DNA from: Massilia kyonggiensis
GTDB taxonomy: Bacteria; Pseudomonadota; Gammaproteobacteria; Burkholderiales; Burkholderiaceae_D
Direction of reading: 5' to 3'
Assembly (NCBI RefSeq): GCF_024756235.1
Contig: NZ_JANUGY010000006.1
Coordinates: forward strand, 465,089 to 529,088
DNA: 64,000 bases
The position numbers were made by a program, and so were the translations under genes. The first letter of the stretch is position 1; every line of letters begins with the position of its first letter. Below, piece after piece: positions 50,160 through 61,100 of this stretch. The notes beneath the pieces were generated by a model, which searched no databases, was not told the DNA's origin, and saw nothing but the letters and a program-made list of their open reading frames with translations.

Positions 50160-51380
50160 ATGTTGTTGCGTAACCTTGAGATGATCAGTAATTTCGCGCC
50201 GCCGGCGCTGGGCCGCAGGACCATTCGGTCGCGGACCATGCAATCCCCGGGCCGGTTCGAGCTGAATGTCGCGACCGCTTATCATGACCGTCCGGACATT
50301 CTCGCGGCGTGGCGGCAGATGCTGGCCGAGGCGGACGGTCCAGAAACGCTGTATCAGTCACCGGAATTTTTCAATCATCTGATCGATACGAACCCCGGGG
50401 ACGAGACGAGCTACGAACTGTTCGTCGTGCGCCGCAGCAGCGACTACGCGATCGTCGGCTTCGTTCCGGTGCGTATCATCGACATGGCCCTCGATTTTCG
50501 CCTCGGTCCGTTGTCCCTGTTCAAACGAACGGTGGACGCCTGCCAGGTTCTCGGCAGTGTGCCACTGCTGGCGCCAGGCGAAGAAGGCCTCGCAGACTTT
50601 GTCATGCACCAATTGCTCGAGCGCTATGCAAAATGCGAAGTGCTCTACATGCAGACAGTGCCGGAAGAAAACGGTGCCGCCCTGGATGGCATCGCCGGCG
50701 TGTCGACGTATGTGCTGAACGGCTGGCGCGCGTGCCATACGCAGCCGCTGCCGGACGGCGTCGATGCCTATTTGCAGAAATTCAGCGCCAAAAAGCGTTA
50801 CAACCTGTCGCGCCAGGTGCGGCTGATGTCGGAGGCGCTCGGCCCGTTGCAGGTGCTGCGCATCGACCAGCCGGGGCAGGTCTCCACCCTGCTGGAGGCG
50901 ATGACGGCCGTGGATGCGTCCCGCATCGAGCAGCGCGAAGGCGCGCGGGCCCGTCTGGAAAACCTGGCACGTCACGGCCTGCTGCTGTCGTATGTGATCC
51001 GTTGCGGCGATACGGACGTCGGCGTCGTGTACGGCATGCGTTCGGCGTCCGTCTGGCACGTTTACAAGATCCTGTGCCGGCATGACTACCCGCACCTCTC
51101 GATCGGCACCAGTGCGGTCCACCTGGCCGTGCAGGACCTGTTGGCCCACGCCACGCTCAAGCATATCGACTTCGGCTACGGCACGCCGCAGGCGGAATTC
51201 CGCTCCACCCACGTGCTGCAGACGCGCGGCCATGTCCTGCTGCATCGCGCGCGCAGCGGCACGGCCCTGCTGCTGAAGGCACACGGCATGTGCGACGCCA
51301 TCCATGCCGCGCTGGTCCGCCAGGTCAAGCGGGTGCAGACGTGGCGGGCGCAGCGCCGGCGGGTGGCGAAGGCGGCTTGA
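50160..51380 (+). CDS. GNAT-family (BioF2/FemAB-like) acyltransferase
   Basis: A 406-residue protein with a double GNAT-like layout of the BioF2/Acetyltransf_6 type, seen in DAYLQKFSAKKRYNLSRQVRLM (N-terminal to middle) and the later SIGTSAVHLAVQDLL and HIDFGYGTPQAEFRSTH. Such proteins are often linked to exopolysaccharide or cell-envelope modification. The C-terminal 40 residues are arginine-rich. GAGG about 10 bp upstream supports the ATG at 50160. The first roughly 25 residues may be extra. No polysaccharide genes are adjacent. Substrate unknown. Confidence 0.75.
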   Translation: MLLRNLEMISNFAPPALGRRTIRSRTMQSPGRFELNVATAYHDRPDILAAWRQMLAEADGPETLYQSPEFFNHLIDTNPGDETSYELFVVRRSSDYAIVGFVPVRIIDMALDFRLGPLSLFKRTVDACQVLGSVPLLAPGEEGLADFVMHQLLERYAKCEVLYMQTVPEENGAALDGIAGVSTYVLNGWRACHTQPLPDGVDAYLQKFSAKKRYNLSRQVRLMSEALGPLQVLRIDQPGQVSTLLEAMTAVDASRIEQREGARARLENLARHGLLLSYVIRCGDTDVGVVYGMRSASVWHVYKILCRHDYPHLSIGTSAVHLAVQDLLAHATLKHIDFGYGTPQAEFRSTHVLQTRGHVLLHRARSGTALLLKAHGMCDAIHAALVRQVKRVQTWRAQRRRVAKAA

Positions 51381-51448
51381 GAGCCGCTTGAGGTCGCGCC
51401 GCTGCTGTTATAGTGGCGGCACGATCATTCCACCCCCCACTGCGACCC

Positions 51449-51745
51449 ATGAGTAACAACGCCCCCAGCCCGGAATTCTTCGACCGCGCCAACGCCCTCA
51501 TCAACCTGGCGAACGACCAGTGCGCGTCGACCCATCCGAGCGAAGTCAGTGCATCGACGCTGTACGCCTCGGCGCGCTTCAACGCCTTCATCGTCGCGGC
51601 CACCACCGGTAGCGCGCAGACCATGTCTTCGGAAAAGGAACGGGCGCTGGAGTATTTCACCGACCAGTTCCGCAAGATGATGGAAGCCAATCTCGACGAT
51701 TTCATCGAGAACTACGACACTTACATGAAGCGGGCGCCGAAGTAA
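51449..51745 (+). CDS. DUF3144 family protein
   Basis: A 98-residue soluble protein with the family pattern FFDRANALINLAND near the start and ALEYFTDQFRKMMEANLDDFIENYD near the end. The ATG at 51449 fits family N-termini; an ATG 12 codons upstream is also in frame. Function unknown. A terminator follows. Confidence 0.8.
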   Translation: MSNNAPSPEFFDRANALINLANDQCASTHPSEVSASTLYASARFNAFIVAATTGSAQTMSSEKERALEYFTDQFRKMMEANLDDFIENYDTYMKRAPK

Positions 51746-51763
51746 GCGCGCGCACTCTGCAGA

Positions 51764-51787
51764 GGGCCGCCGCGTGCGGCCTTTTTC
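51764..51787 (+). terminator. Terminator after the DUF3144 gene
   Basis: A 6-bp GC stem (51765-51770 with 51776-51781) and 5-nt loop followed by TTTTT. Confidence 0.75.
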
Positions 51788-51866
51788 TTGCGCAGGGAAA
51801 TGGTGTTCAAGCGCCGCGCCCATGCCGGCGTTTATCATATTGTCATGATTAACCCGAGATACGCCG

Positions 51867-52349
51867 ATGAGCTTCGATCTGTATGTCATCCATATGAAAG
51901 ACGGCGAACCTGGCCAGGCGGATCGCCAGCCGGTCCTGGACGTGTTCGATTGCTGCGGCACCGTCGAGCGCCATGGCGGCGGTTTTTACGATGCCTTCTT
52001 CGACGACGGCAGCCACGTGCAGTTTTCCGCCAGCGGCCTGGAAACGGACGAGGACTTCAATATTTGTGTTTTTCATCTGCGCAACTTCACGTTCCCGATC
52101 ATGCGCTTCGTTTACGAGGTCGCGGTGGCGGGCGACATGATGATCGCGAACGGGCAGGGGCACGGCACCGAGGAGTCGCCCTCGACCATCATCGTGAACG
52201 AAGGGCAGCGGCAGCATCTGTGGTCCGACGCCGGGGTCGTAAGACTGGTGACGTCCCCGGTGGAGCTGGCGCAAGCGCTCGTCGGCGACGTGAGCGCGTG
52301 GCAGGGGTATCGCGATCAGGTCGTGGGCGACAACGAGAAAGATGAATAA
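51867..52349 (+). CDS. Conserved-looking hypothetical protein
   Basis: A 160-residue acidic, soluble protein starting MSFDLYVIHMKDGEPG. There is no signal peptide or membrane segment and I do not recognise the family. Codon use is like neighbouring genes and the stop overlaps the start of the TMEM175-like gene by one base, which supports its being real. Function unknown. Confidence 0.7.
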   Translation: MSFDLYVIHMKDGEPGQADRQPVLDVFDCCGTVERHGGGFYDAFFDDGSHVQFSASGLETDEDFNICVFHLRNFTFPIMRFVYEVAVAGDMMIANGQGHGTEESPSTIIVNEGQRQHLWSDAGVVRLVTSPVELAQALVGDVSAWQGYRDQVVGDNEKDE

Positions 52350-52945
52350 TGGGAAAGAATCGGTTAGAAGCCTTCAGCGACGGCGTCATCGCCATCATCA
52401 TCACCATCATGGTGCTCGAACTCAAGGTACCGCACGGCGCCGAGTTCAGCGTGCTGCTGCCACTGTGGCCCGTCTTCATGAGCTACGTGCTCAGTTTTAT
52501 CTACGTGGGCATCTACTGGAACAACCACCACCACATGCTGCACGCCGTGAAGGAAGTGAGCGGCGGTGTCCTGTGGGCCAACCTGCACCTGCTGTTCTGG
52601 CTGTCGCTGATCCCGTTCGTCACCGCGTGGATGGGCGAGAACCATTTCGAGAGCGGGCCGACCGCGGCATACGGCTTCGTCCTGTTCATGTGCTCCATTG
52701 CCTACCTGATCCTGGTGCAGACATTGACGGCGAAGCATCCGAAGAACGCGGCACTGGCTAAGGCGATCGGCAAGGATCGCAAAGGCAAGCTGTCGTGCGT
52801 CCTGTATCTCTGCGGCGTCGCGCTGTCGTGGTTCGGCGCCTGGCTCGGGTTTCTCGTCTATGCCGCCGTCGCCATCGTGTGGCTGATTCCGGACCGCCGC
52901 ATCGAGGAAAAAGTGGCGCAGGAAGAGCAATCGGAGCGGGGCTGA
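52349..52945 (+). CDS. TMEM175 (DUF1211) family potassium channel-like protein
   Basis: A 198-residue integral membrane protein with the family signature RLEAFSDGVIAIIITIMVLEL covering helix 1, the NHHHMLH segment and several further helices. Bacterial TMEM175 proteins form tetrameric, leak-type potassium channels. The start ATG shares its A with the stop codon of the preceding gene, so translation is coupled. The C-terminus is charged and cytoplasmic. Confidence 0.87.
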   Translation: MGKNRLEAFSDGVIAIIITIMVLELKVPHGAEFSVLLPLWPVFMSYVLSFIYVGIYWNNHHHMLHAVKEVSGGVLWANLHLLFWLSLIPFVTAWMGENHFESGPTAAYGFVLFMCSIAYLILVQTLTAKHPKNAALAKAIGKDRKGKLSCVLYLCGVALSWFGAWLGFLVYAAVAIVWLIPDRRIEEKVAQEEQSERG

Positions 52946-53132
52946 ACCGCCCGCAAACCCTCTTTTTTCGGCCGTAAATATGTAACTTAGGGCAATATCC
53001 CTGCTATTCTTAGGGCGCACTTCGCCGCCGGGTTCGTCCCGGCGGTTTCCATTATGGAGTGCACGAGCAAGAAGAGATCGGTCCGTGGCACAAGCACGGT
53101 CGGATCCGACAACCCTCCGGAGAGCCCAAAGA

Positions 53133-55259
53133 ATGAACCGTTCGCACATCCTGGCCGTCGCTGTTACCGCAGCCGTCGCCAACCTGGCCCATGCGGCCCC
53201 TGCCTCGCTGCTGCCGGCGTCCAACCCGTTCGCCAAGCCGAGCACCCTGCAATTCCAGTACCCGGCCTTCGACAAGATCAAGAACGAGGACTTCGCGCCG
53301 GCGTTCGAGGAAGGCATGCGCCAGCAGTCGCTGGAAATCGATGCCATCGCCAATAGCAAGGCGGCACCGACCTTCGACAACACGATCGTCGCGATGGAAC
53401 GTTCGGGCCTGCTGCTGAACCGCGTCTCGACCATCTTCTACAGCCTGGTCGGCGCCAACACGAATCCCACGCTCGACGCGCTCGACAAGGATCTCGCGCC
53501 GAAACTGGCCGCCCACAGCGACAAGATCCGCCTGAACGAAAAGCTGTTCAAGCGCATCCAGACGCTGTACGACAAGCGCGCCAAGCTGCACCTCGATCCG
53601 GAATCGGCCTATCTGCTCGAGCGTTATCACACCGACTTCGTGCGCGCCGGCGCCAAGCTGTCCGCCGCCGACAAGGAAACCCTGAAAGCCTATAACGGCA
53701 AGATCGCCGCCCTGCAGACCCAGTTCAGCCAGAACGTGCTGAAGGAAGCGAATGCGTCGGCGCTCGTCGTCGACACGCGCGAAGAACTGGCCGGCATGTC
53801 CGACAAGGCGATCGACGCCGCCGCCGCGCTGGCGAAAAAGGATGGCCTCGACGGCAAGTTCAAGGTGCCGGTCGTGAACACGACGCAGCAGGCGCCGCTG
53901 TCCGTGCTGACCAACCGCGCGACGCGCGAAAAACTGCTGGCCCTGTCGCTGGCCCGCGGCAGCCACGGCGGCGATTACGACAACCGCCAGGTCGTGCTGG
54001 ACCTGGCCAAGGCCCGCGCCGAGCGCGCGAAGCTGCTGGGCTATCCGAACCACGCCGCCTACATGCTGGAAGACCAGACGGCCAAGACGACGGATGCCGT
54101 CAACAATCTGCTGGCGGAATTCGCCAAGCCGGCCGTACGCAATGCGAAGAAGGAAGCGGCCGAGATCCAGAAGGTCATCGATGCCGAAGGCGGCAAGTTC
54201 CAGGCGACCGCCTATGACTGGAATTACTACACCGACAAGGTGCGCCAGGCACGCTACGCGTTCGACGAGAACCAGCTGCGTCCGTATTTTGAGTTCAACA
54301 ACGTGCTGGTGAACGGTGTGTTCTTCGCCGCGACCAAGGAATACGGCATCACGTTCAAGGAACGCCACGACCTGCCGGTGTACAACCCGGACGTGCGCGT
54401 GTTCGACGTGTTCGATGCCGACGGCAAGCAGCTCGCGATCTTCCTGCACGACCCGTATGCCCGCTCGAACAAGCGCGGCGGCGCGTGGATGAATGCTTAT
54501 GTCGGCCAGAACAAGCTGCTGGGCACGCATCCGGTCATCGCGAACCACCTGAACATCCCGAAGCCGGCGGCCGGCGAGCCGACCCTGCTGACGTACGACG
54601 AAGTGCGCACGATGTTCCACGAGTTCGGCCACGCGCTGCACGGCATGTTCTCGAACGTGAAGTATCCGCGCTTCTCGGGCACCCGCGTGCCGCGCGACTA
54701 TGTCGAGTTCCCGTCGCAGGTCAACGAGATGTGGATGGCCTGGCCGGAGGTGCTGGCGAACTATGCCAAACATTACCAGACGGGCGCGGCCATGCCGAAG
54801 GAGCTGCTGGAGAAGGTCCAGGCGTCGTCCAAATTCAACGAAGGCTACCGCACGACCGAGTACCTGGCCGCGTCGATTCTCGACCAGAAATGGCATCAGC
54901 TGGGCGCCGGGCAGATCCCGACCGACGTGCTGGGCTTCGAAGCGACGGCACTGCACGACGCCGGCGTCGACTTCCCGCTCGTCCCGCCGCGCTACCGCAC
55001 GACGTACTTCTCGCACGTGTTCTCGGGCGGCTACTCGGCCGGCTACTATGGCTACCTGTGGGCCGAGAAGCTGGATGCCGACACCGTCGAATGGTTCAAG
55101 GAACACGGCGGCCTGACGCGCGCGAACGGCGACCGCTTCCGCCAGATGCTGCTGTCGCGCGGCGGCACGATGGATGCGATGGACATGTACCGCAACTTCC
55201 GCGGCCGTGATGCGAAGATCGAGCCGTTGCTGGAGCGCCGTGGCCTGACGGGCGAGTAA
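53133..55259 (+). CDS. M3-family peptidyl-dipeptidase (Dcp-like)
   Basis: A 708-residue zinc peptidase with a Sec signal peptide (cleavage expected after AHA, about residue 22), so periplasmic. The zinc motif HEFGH is in TMFHEFGHALHG, and the downstream substrate-binding loop FSGGYSAGYYGYLWAE is typical of Dcp/oligopeptidase A proteins. The ATG at 53133 begins the signal peptide and has a GGAG upstream; a longer in-frame start adds a non-signal arginine-rich segment. Confidence 0.9.
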   Translation: MNRSHILAVAVTAAVANLAHAAPASLLPASNPFAKPSTLQFQYPAFDKIKNEDFAPAFEEGMRQQSLEIDAIANSKAAPTFDNTIVAMERSGLLLNRVSTIFYSLVGANTNPTLDALDKDLAPKLAAHSDKIRLNEKLFKRIQTLYDKRAKLHLDPESAYLLERYHTDFVRAGAKLSAADKETLKAYNGKIAALQTQFSQNVLKEANASALVVDTREELAGMSDKAIDAAAALAKKDGLDGKFKVPVVNTTQQAPLSVLTNRATREKLLALSLARGSHGGDYDNRQVVLDLAKARAERAKLLGYPNHAAYMLEDQTAKTTDAVNNLLAEFAKPAVRNAKKEAAEIQKVIDAEGGKFQATAYDWNYYTDKVRQARYAFDENQLRPYFEFNNVLVNGVFFAATKEYGITFKERHDLPVYNPDVRVFDVFDADGKQLAIFLHDPYARSNKRGGAWMNAYVGQNKLLGTHPVIANHLNIPKPAAGEPTLLTYDEVRTMFHEFGHALHGMFSNVKYPRFSGTRVPRDYVEFPSQVNEMWMAWPEVLANYAKHYQTGAAMPKELLEKVQASSKFNEGYRTTEYLAASILDQKWHQLGAGQIPTDVLGFEATALHDAGVDFPLVPPRYRTTYFSHVFSGGYSAGYYGYLWAEKLDADTVEWFKEHGGLTRANGDRFRQMLLSRGGTMDAMDMYRNFRGRDAKIEPLLERRGLTGE

Positions 55260-55261
55260 AT

Positions 55262-55301
55262 CCCGACGACAAGGGCGGCGCGCCAGGCCGCCCTTATCGG
55301 G
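55262..55301 (+). terminator. Hairpin after the M3 peptidase gene
   Basis: A 9-bp stem (55271-55279 with 55287-55295), extended by CCCGA/TCGGG arms, but with no T tract. It may be a weak or Rho-assisted terminator. Confidence 0.4.
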
Positions 55302-55337
55302 TGTAGACTTCTCACAACATCATGACGTGAGAAAGCC

Positions 55338-55619
55338 ATGCTGCCTGAAAACGAAAACACCCTGAAAGCGCACCTCAAGACGCTGCACCGCAGCCTCGAG
55401 GAAACCGGCGAAGTCGACGACGAACTGGAAATGCTGCTGCGCCAGCTGGACGGCGACATCAAGCACGTGCTCGACAAGCGCGCCCAGGATGCCGACGCGA
55501 ACACGTACGGCCTGGCCTCGCGCACGCAGGAGCTGACGGCCCGCTTCGCCATCCGCCATCCGCACCTGGAGCCGGCTCTGCGTGAGCTCGGCAACATCCT
55601 CGCGAGCATGGGGATTTAA
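55338..55619 (+). CDS. DUF4404 family protein
   Basis: A 93-residue, highly charged, mainly helical protein. The N-terminal NTLKAHLKTLHRSLEE and the FAIRHPHLEPALRELGNILASMGI end match the DUF4404 family. Cytoplasmic, function unknown. It lies between the M3 peptidase and ygiQ genes with its own gaps. Confidence 0.78.
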   Translation: MLPENENTLKAHLKTLHRSLEETGEVDDELEMLLRQLDGDIKHVLDKRAQDADANTYGLASRTQELTARFAIRHPHLEPALRELGNILASMGI

Positions 55620-55697
55620 CGACAAGCCATTGAAAATTAAGCCATTTTTCGAGGGGTCCGCAGCTTAAAGAGGCGTTTTCCGGTAAAATGCCGGCCA

Positions 55698-57959
55698 ATG
55701 AACTCCCCTGCCAATCTTTTCGCGAACGTCGCCAAGCGTTCCAGCCGCGCGCCCGCGGCCCCGTTCCTGCCCATGTCCCGTGCCGAGATGGACAAGCTGG
55801 GCTGGGATTCGTGCGACATCATCCTGATCACGGGCGACGCCTACATCGACCATCCGAGTTTCGGCATGGCCCTCGTCGGCCGCCTGCTGGAAGCGCAGGG
55901 GTACCGCGTCGGCATCATCAGCCAGCCGGACTGGACCTCCGTGGAACCGTTCCGCGCGCTGGGCAAGCCGAACCTGTACTGGGGCATCACGGCCGGCAAC
56001 ATGGACTCGATGGTCAACCGCTACACGGCCGACCGCAAGATCCGCTCGGACGACGCCTACACCCCGAACGCCGAGCCCAATAAACGGCCGGACCGCGCCG
56101 TGACCGTGTACTGCCAGCGGGCGCGCGAAGCGTTCCCGGGCGTGCCCGTCATCGCCGGTTCGATCGAGGCGTCGCTGCGCCGCATCGCGCACTACGATTA
56201 CTGGTCGGACAAGGTGCGCCGCTCCGTGCTGTTCGAATCGAAGGCCGACCTTGTCATCTTCGGCAACGCCGAACGCGCGCTCGTCGACGTCACCCGCCGC
56301 ATCGCGGCAGGCGAGAACATCAAGTCCATCCGCGACCTGCGCGGTACCGCGTTCCTCGTGCCGCACGGCTGGTTGCCGGACGAAGAGTGGACCGTGCACA
56401 ATTCCACGCGCGTGGACGTGCCGGGCCGCATCGACGTGCAGCCGAACCCGTACGCGATGGCGCTGGAAGATCCGAAGCAGTGCGCGCTGGACAATGCGCA
56501 GCCGGAACCGGAGGTCAAGCCGATCGTCATCATGACGCGCGAACAGCGCCAGGCCGCCGCGCGCGAGAAGGCACAGAAGACCGTCGTCCGCCTGCCGAGT
56601 TTTGAAACCGTCAGCGAGGATCCGGTGATGTACGCGCACGCATCGCGCGTGTTTCACCTGGAATCGAACCCGGGCAATGCGCGTGCGCTCGTGCAGCAGC
56701 ACGGCGACCGCGACGTCTGGCTGAACCCGCCGCCGCTGCCGCTCGCGATGGACGAGATGGACGGCGTCTACGACCTGCCGTACGCGCGCGCGCCGCACCC
56801 GAGCTATGGCAAGGCGCACATCCCGGCGTGGGAAATGATCCGCTACTCCGTGAACATCATGCGCGGCTGCTTCGGCGGCTGCACGTTCTGCTCGATCACG
56901 GAGCACGAGGGCCGCATCATCCAGAGCCGCTCGGAGCCGTCGATCCTGCGCGAGATCGAGCTGATCCGCGACACGACGAAGAATTTTGCCGGCACCATCA
57001 CGGACCTGGGCGGCCCGACCGCGAACATGTACCGCCTCGCGTGCAAGGACAAGAAGATCGAGGAAACGTGCCGCCGCCTGTCGTGCGTGTACCCGACCAT
57101 CTGCAGCAATCTCGGCACGGACCACAGCAAGCTGATCTCGCTGTACCGCAAGGCGCGCGCGATCCCGGGCATCAAGAAGATCCTGATCGGCTCGGGCCTG
57201 CGCTACGACCTGGCGGTGCGCTCGCCGGAATACGTCAAGGAACTGGTCACGCACCACGTCGGCGGCCTGCTCAAGATCGCGCCGGAGCACACGGAAGAGG
57301 GCACGCTGTCCAAGATGATGAAGCCGGGCATCGGCGCGTATGACGAGTTCAAGGCGCTGTTCGACAAGTACTCGCGCGAAGCGGGCAAAAAGCAATACCT
57401 GATCCCGTACTTCATCGCGGCGCACCCGGGCTCGACGGACGAGGACATGTTGAACCTGGCCCTCTGGCTGAAGAAAAACAATTTCCACCTCGATCAGGTG
57501 CAGACGTTCACGCCGACGCCGATGGCGATGGCCACCACGATGTACCACTCCGGTAAAAATCCGCTGCACAAGGTCACCGAGGATTCGGAAGAAGTCCTCA
57601 CCGCGAAGAGCGGCAAGACCCGCAAGCTGCACAAGGCGTTCCTGCGCTACTACGACCCGGAGAACTGGCCGGTGCTCCGCGAGGGTCTGAAGCGCATGGG
57701 CCGCGGCGATTTGATCGGCAACGGCGAGCGTCACTTGGTGCCGCCGGCTGGGTCCGAACAGGAAGTTGCCCCGCAGCGTGGCGAGCGCCGTCCGCCGGTG
57801 GCGCCGCGCAGCGAAGCGCCGAAGGGCCGTGTGATCGAGGTGGCGACGCGGCGTAAAGGGCGCAGCGTCGAACCGGCACCGTTCATGGCGCCGCCGCCGA
57901 AGGCGAAAGCGGGAATTTTGTCGACGATCAAGTCGAAGCCCAGGGCGGGGCGCAAATAA
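55698..57959 (+). CDS. ygiQ: YgiQ family radical SAM protein
   Basis: A 753-residue radical SAM enzyme. The cluster motif CFGGCTFC (C-x3-C-x2-C) lies in [18 protein letters not shown] at about residue 390. The N-terminal DUF3362-associated and B12-like segments and the C-terminal [20 protein letters not shown] are characteristic of YgiQ. The last roughly 60 residues are basic and low-complexity. The reaction is not established. A terminator follows directly. Confidence 0.92.
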   Translation: MNSPANLFANVAKRSSRAPAAPFLPMSRAEMDKLGWDSCDIILITGDAYIDHPSFGMALVGRLLEAQGYRVGIISQPDWTSVEPFRALGKPNLYWGITAGNMDSMVNRYTADRKIRSDDAYTPNAEPNKRPDRAVTVYCQRAREAFPGVPVIAGSIEASLRRIAHYDYWSDKVRRSVLFESKADLVIFGNAERALVDVTRRIAAGENIKSIRDLRGTAFLVPHGWLPDEEWTVHNSTRVDVPGRIDVQPNPYAMALEDPKQCALDNAQPEPEVKPIVIMTREQRQAAAREKAQKTVVRLPSFETVSEDPVMYAHASRVFHLESNPGNARALVQQHGDRDVWLNPPPLPLAMDEMDGVYDLPYARAPHPSYGKAHIPAWEMIRYSVNIMRGCFGGCTFCSITEHEGRIIQSRSEPSILREIELIRDTTKNFAGTITDLGGPTANMYRLACKDKKIEETCRRLSCVYPTICSNLGTDHSKLISLYRKARAIPGIKKILIGSGLRYDLAVRSPEYVKELVTHHVGGLLKIAPEHTEEGTLSKMMKPGIGAYDEFKALFDKYSREAGKKQYLIPYFIAAHPGSTDEDMLNLALWLKKNNFHLDQVQTFTPTPMAMATTMYHSGKNPLHKVTEDSEEVLTAKSGKTRKLHKAFLRYYDPENWPVLREGLKRMGRGDLIGNGERHLVPPAGSEQEVAPQRGERRPPVAPRSEAPKGRVIEVATRRKGRSVEPAPFMAPPPKAKAGILSTIKSKPRAGRK

Positions 57960-57968
57960 GTTAGCAAG

Positions 57969-57995
57969 AACCGGGGCGAGTCCCCGGTTTTTTTT
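57969..57995 (+). terminator. Terminator of ygiQ
   Basis: An 8-bp stem (57969-57976 with 57982-57989), 5-nt loop and T8 run starting in the right arm. Confidence 0.88.
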
Positions 57996-58053
57996 CGTCT
58001 ATTGCTCACTTCACCGCCTGTTAGATTTCGAGCAATTTGCGCTATCTCCCCAG

Positions 58054-58062
58054 TGTTATACT
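58054..58062 (+). promoter_or_regulatory. Candidate extended -10 promoter of the vgrG operon
   Basis: TGT followed by TATACT matches an extended -10 element (TGn-TATAAT-like). A TTGCGC further upstream is too close to act as a normal -35. The surrounding 57990-58105 is AT-rich and lies between the ygiQ terminator and vgrG. Confidence 0.45.
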
Positions 58063-58115
58063 CAGAACTTTGTAAAGTTAATATTTCTTAATGTTAACAT
58101 TCTGAGGTGACGAAG

Positions 58116-61100
58116 ATGACGGGGATTTTTGAGGCCACGCTCTCGGTATTGGCTGGAGAAATTGCCGGACGGTTCACCCAACACCGGCGCATTTTGCGTC
58201 TATCGTTACCGACTGGCGCGGATCTGTTGGCGGAAAGCCTGCGCGGCGACGAAGGCATCGACGAGGGCTTCCGGTTCCAGGTAACGGCATTGGCGCTGGA
58301 CGCCGACATCCCATTGAAGACGCTGCTTGGACAAAGCGTGCTGCTCGAACTCGAGACCGCCGCCTTTGCCGCACCGCGCGCGTTCCATGGCCACGTCACC
58401 GCCGCCGAACTGCTGGGTGCGAACGGCGGCTTCGCACGCTACAGCCTCACGATCGAACCCTGGACCGCGTTCCTCGCACTGGGTCGCGACAGCCGGGTGT
58501 TCCAGGACAAGACCGTCTTCGACATCCTCGACGCCGTATTCAAGGGATACGACGGCAAGGGCCGCCTCGCGCCATCCTGGCGTTTCGACATCGGCGATCG
58601 CAGCATTTATCCACAACGCAGCCTGACCACGCAGTACCAGGAAAGCGACCTCGCGTTTGCCGAACGGCTCATGAGCGAAGAAGGCTTGTTCTATTTCTTC
58701 GAGCACGAGGCCGCGCCGGACAGCCCCTCGCTCGGCAGCCACACGCTGGTGATCGCGGACCACAACGGCGCTTTTCAACGCAATGCCCAGCCGGACGTGC
58801 GATTCACGCAACCGGGCGCCGTGATGCGCGAAGACAGCCTGGACCGCTGGCGCACCGAAGTGCGCATGCAGACCAATGCCGTCGAGCTGGCCAGTTGGGA
58901 CTACCGGACGCGTTCGGTGCGGGTCGTGTCCAGTGCGGGCGGCGATGGGGACATGCTGGCGATCCGCGATGTCCCGGGCGCGTACGCGTACACGAACCGC
59001 GCACACGGCCAGCGTATCGCCGACAACCAGCTGGAAGGGCTGGAAGCGCGGCGTAAGACCTTCGTTGGTGCCGGCACGGTCCGCACTTTCGTACCGGGCA
59101 CGACGTTCACCCTGCACGATCACAGCTTCTACGACGGCGGCGACGAGGCCGGTTTTATCATCCTGCGCGTCAGCCATCTGGCGCACAACAACCTGAACGC
59201 CGATACCGGCAATGCGCTGCAGCGTCTGCTGGGCGCCAGCCGCCTGCAGCAGGAGAACGATGCCGATCTCGCGACGAGCCTGCATACAACCGGACGCGGC
59301 CCCGGCGAACGCCCGGTCTACCGCAACCGCATCGACGCCATCCCGGCCAGCGTGCCGTACCGCCCCAGCCGGACGGACGGCCACGGACAATTGCTGCACC
59401 CACGGCCGGTCGTGCGCGGCCAGCAGACGGCGATCGTCGTCGGTCCGCCCGGCGCCGTCATCCACACTGACCGCGACCATCGCATCAAGGTCCAGTTCCA
59501 CTGGCAGCGCGGCGAGGCGAGCCACAGCCGACTCGACCACCCCGTACCGGACGGCCACACGGGCGCGCCCGCGGACGACCGTTCCGGCACCTGGGTGCGC
59601 GTGGCGACACCGCTGGCCCCGGTCGCCGGCGCCAACTGGGGCAGCCACGCGCTGCCGCGCGTCGGCCAGGAGGTGCTCGTCGATTTCCTGGACGGGAATA
59701 TCGACCGCCCCGTCGTGATCGGCACCGTCTACAACGGCGCCGGACAACAGAACGCGCCACACAACCAGGCCGCCTACGGCGCCGGCGCCGCGACCGGCAA
59801 TGCGCCGATGTGGTTCCCGGGCGAGTCCGCCGCACATGCGCATGCGGCCGTCCTGTCCGGCATCAAGAGCCAGGCGATGCAGGCCAGCCAGAGCGGCACC
59901 GGCGCGTACAGCCAGCTCGTGTTCGACGACACGCCGAACGAGGCCCGCGTCGCGCTGCAGCACCATGCGACGGCGCACAAGGGTACGGCCGAACTGAACC
60001 TCGGCCACCTGCGCCACCAGACCGACAACCAGCGTCTGGCGCTCGCCGGCCAGGGCGCGGAACTGAAGACCGAACACGCCGCCGCCCTGCGCGCCGGCAG
60101 CGGCATGCTGCTGTCCACCGACCGCGCCGGCGCCGCGCAACCGCATCTGGATTCCAACCAGGCGGGCCAGCAAATCACTGCTGCCGCGCAGCTGCAAACC
60201 GATCTGGCAGGCACGGCACAAAAACACAATGCGCGGCTGGACAAGGAGCCCGACCCGGACAAGCTGCCGGCCATCGAGGCCATGCGCCGCAGCGCCGAGG
60301 TCGTGCAGGCCGCCGATGAAGGTGCGGTCGGCTATACCGAACCGCAGCTGCAAGTGTCGGCCCCGGCAGGCATCGTCGCGACGACGCCGGCCAGCGCCGT
60401 GCTCAGCGCCGGCGCATCCACGTCGCTGGTCGCGGGTCAGGACCTGAACTTTGCCGCGCAGGGGAACCTGCACCATGGCGTCAAGGCCGGCATAAGTATG
60501 TTCACGTATGGCAAGGCCGGCAATGGAAACAAGCCGAATCAGGAGACCGGGATCCGATTGCATGCGGCCAGCGGCAAGGTCAGCAGCCAGAGCCAGTCAG
60601 GCCCGACACGCGTGACCGCCGATAAGCTCGTGACGGTGGCCAGCGTCGCGTCGAGCGTCAACGTGGCGGCGCGGGAGCATGTGTTGCTGACGGCGCAGGG
60701 GGCGTATCTCAAGCTCGAGGGTGGGAATATTCAACTGCATGGGCCGGGGAAGATCGAGTTCAAGGCCAGCATGAAGGAGTTGGCGGGGCCGGAGAGCGCG
60801 TCGCCCGAGTTGCCGGCGCTGCCTCATCCCGATCGGATCGACAGCGATATCGAGCTCAATTTCCAATATGACGACCTCGACGGCATCCCGAACGCGCCTT
60901 ATATCGTCACCTTTGCCGACGGCACGGTACGCAAGGGGACGCTCGACAATAAAGGGCATGCGGTCCTGAAAAACGTCCCCCCTGGGGAATATCTCGTCGA
61001 ATTCGGTGAAGACCCGCGCGACTGGGCGCCTCCGCCGGAACCCGAGCCCGACTACAAAAAGCCGGATGTACGCGAGCAGGCACGTCTGGAGATCGAACGA

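Noticed and set aside
58107..58115. GTG start for vgrG
   Set aside because: The GTG is part of the GAGGTG Shine-Dalgarno for the ATG at 58116.
58206..60563. 785-codon minus-strand frame opposite vgrG
   Set aside because: Codon shadow of vgrG; no Shine-Dalgarno, no recognisable domain.
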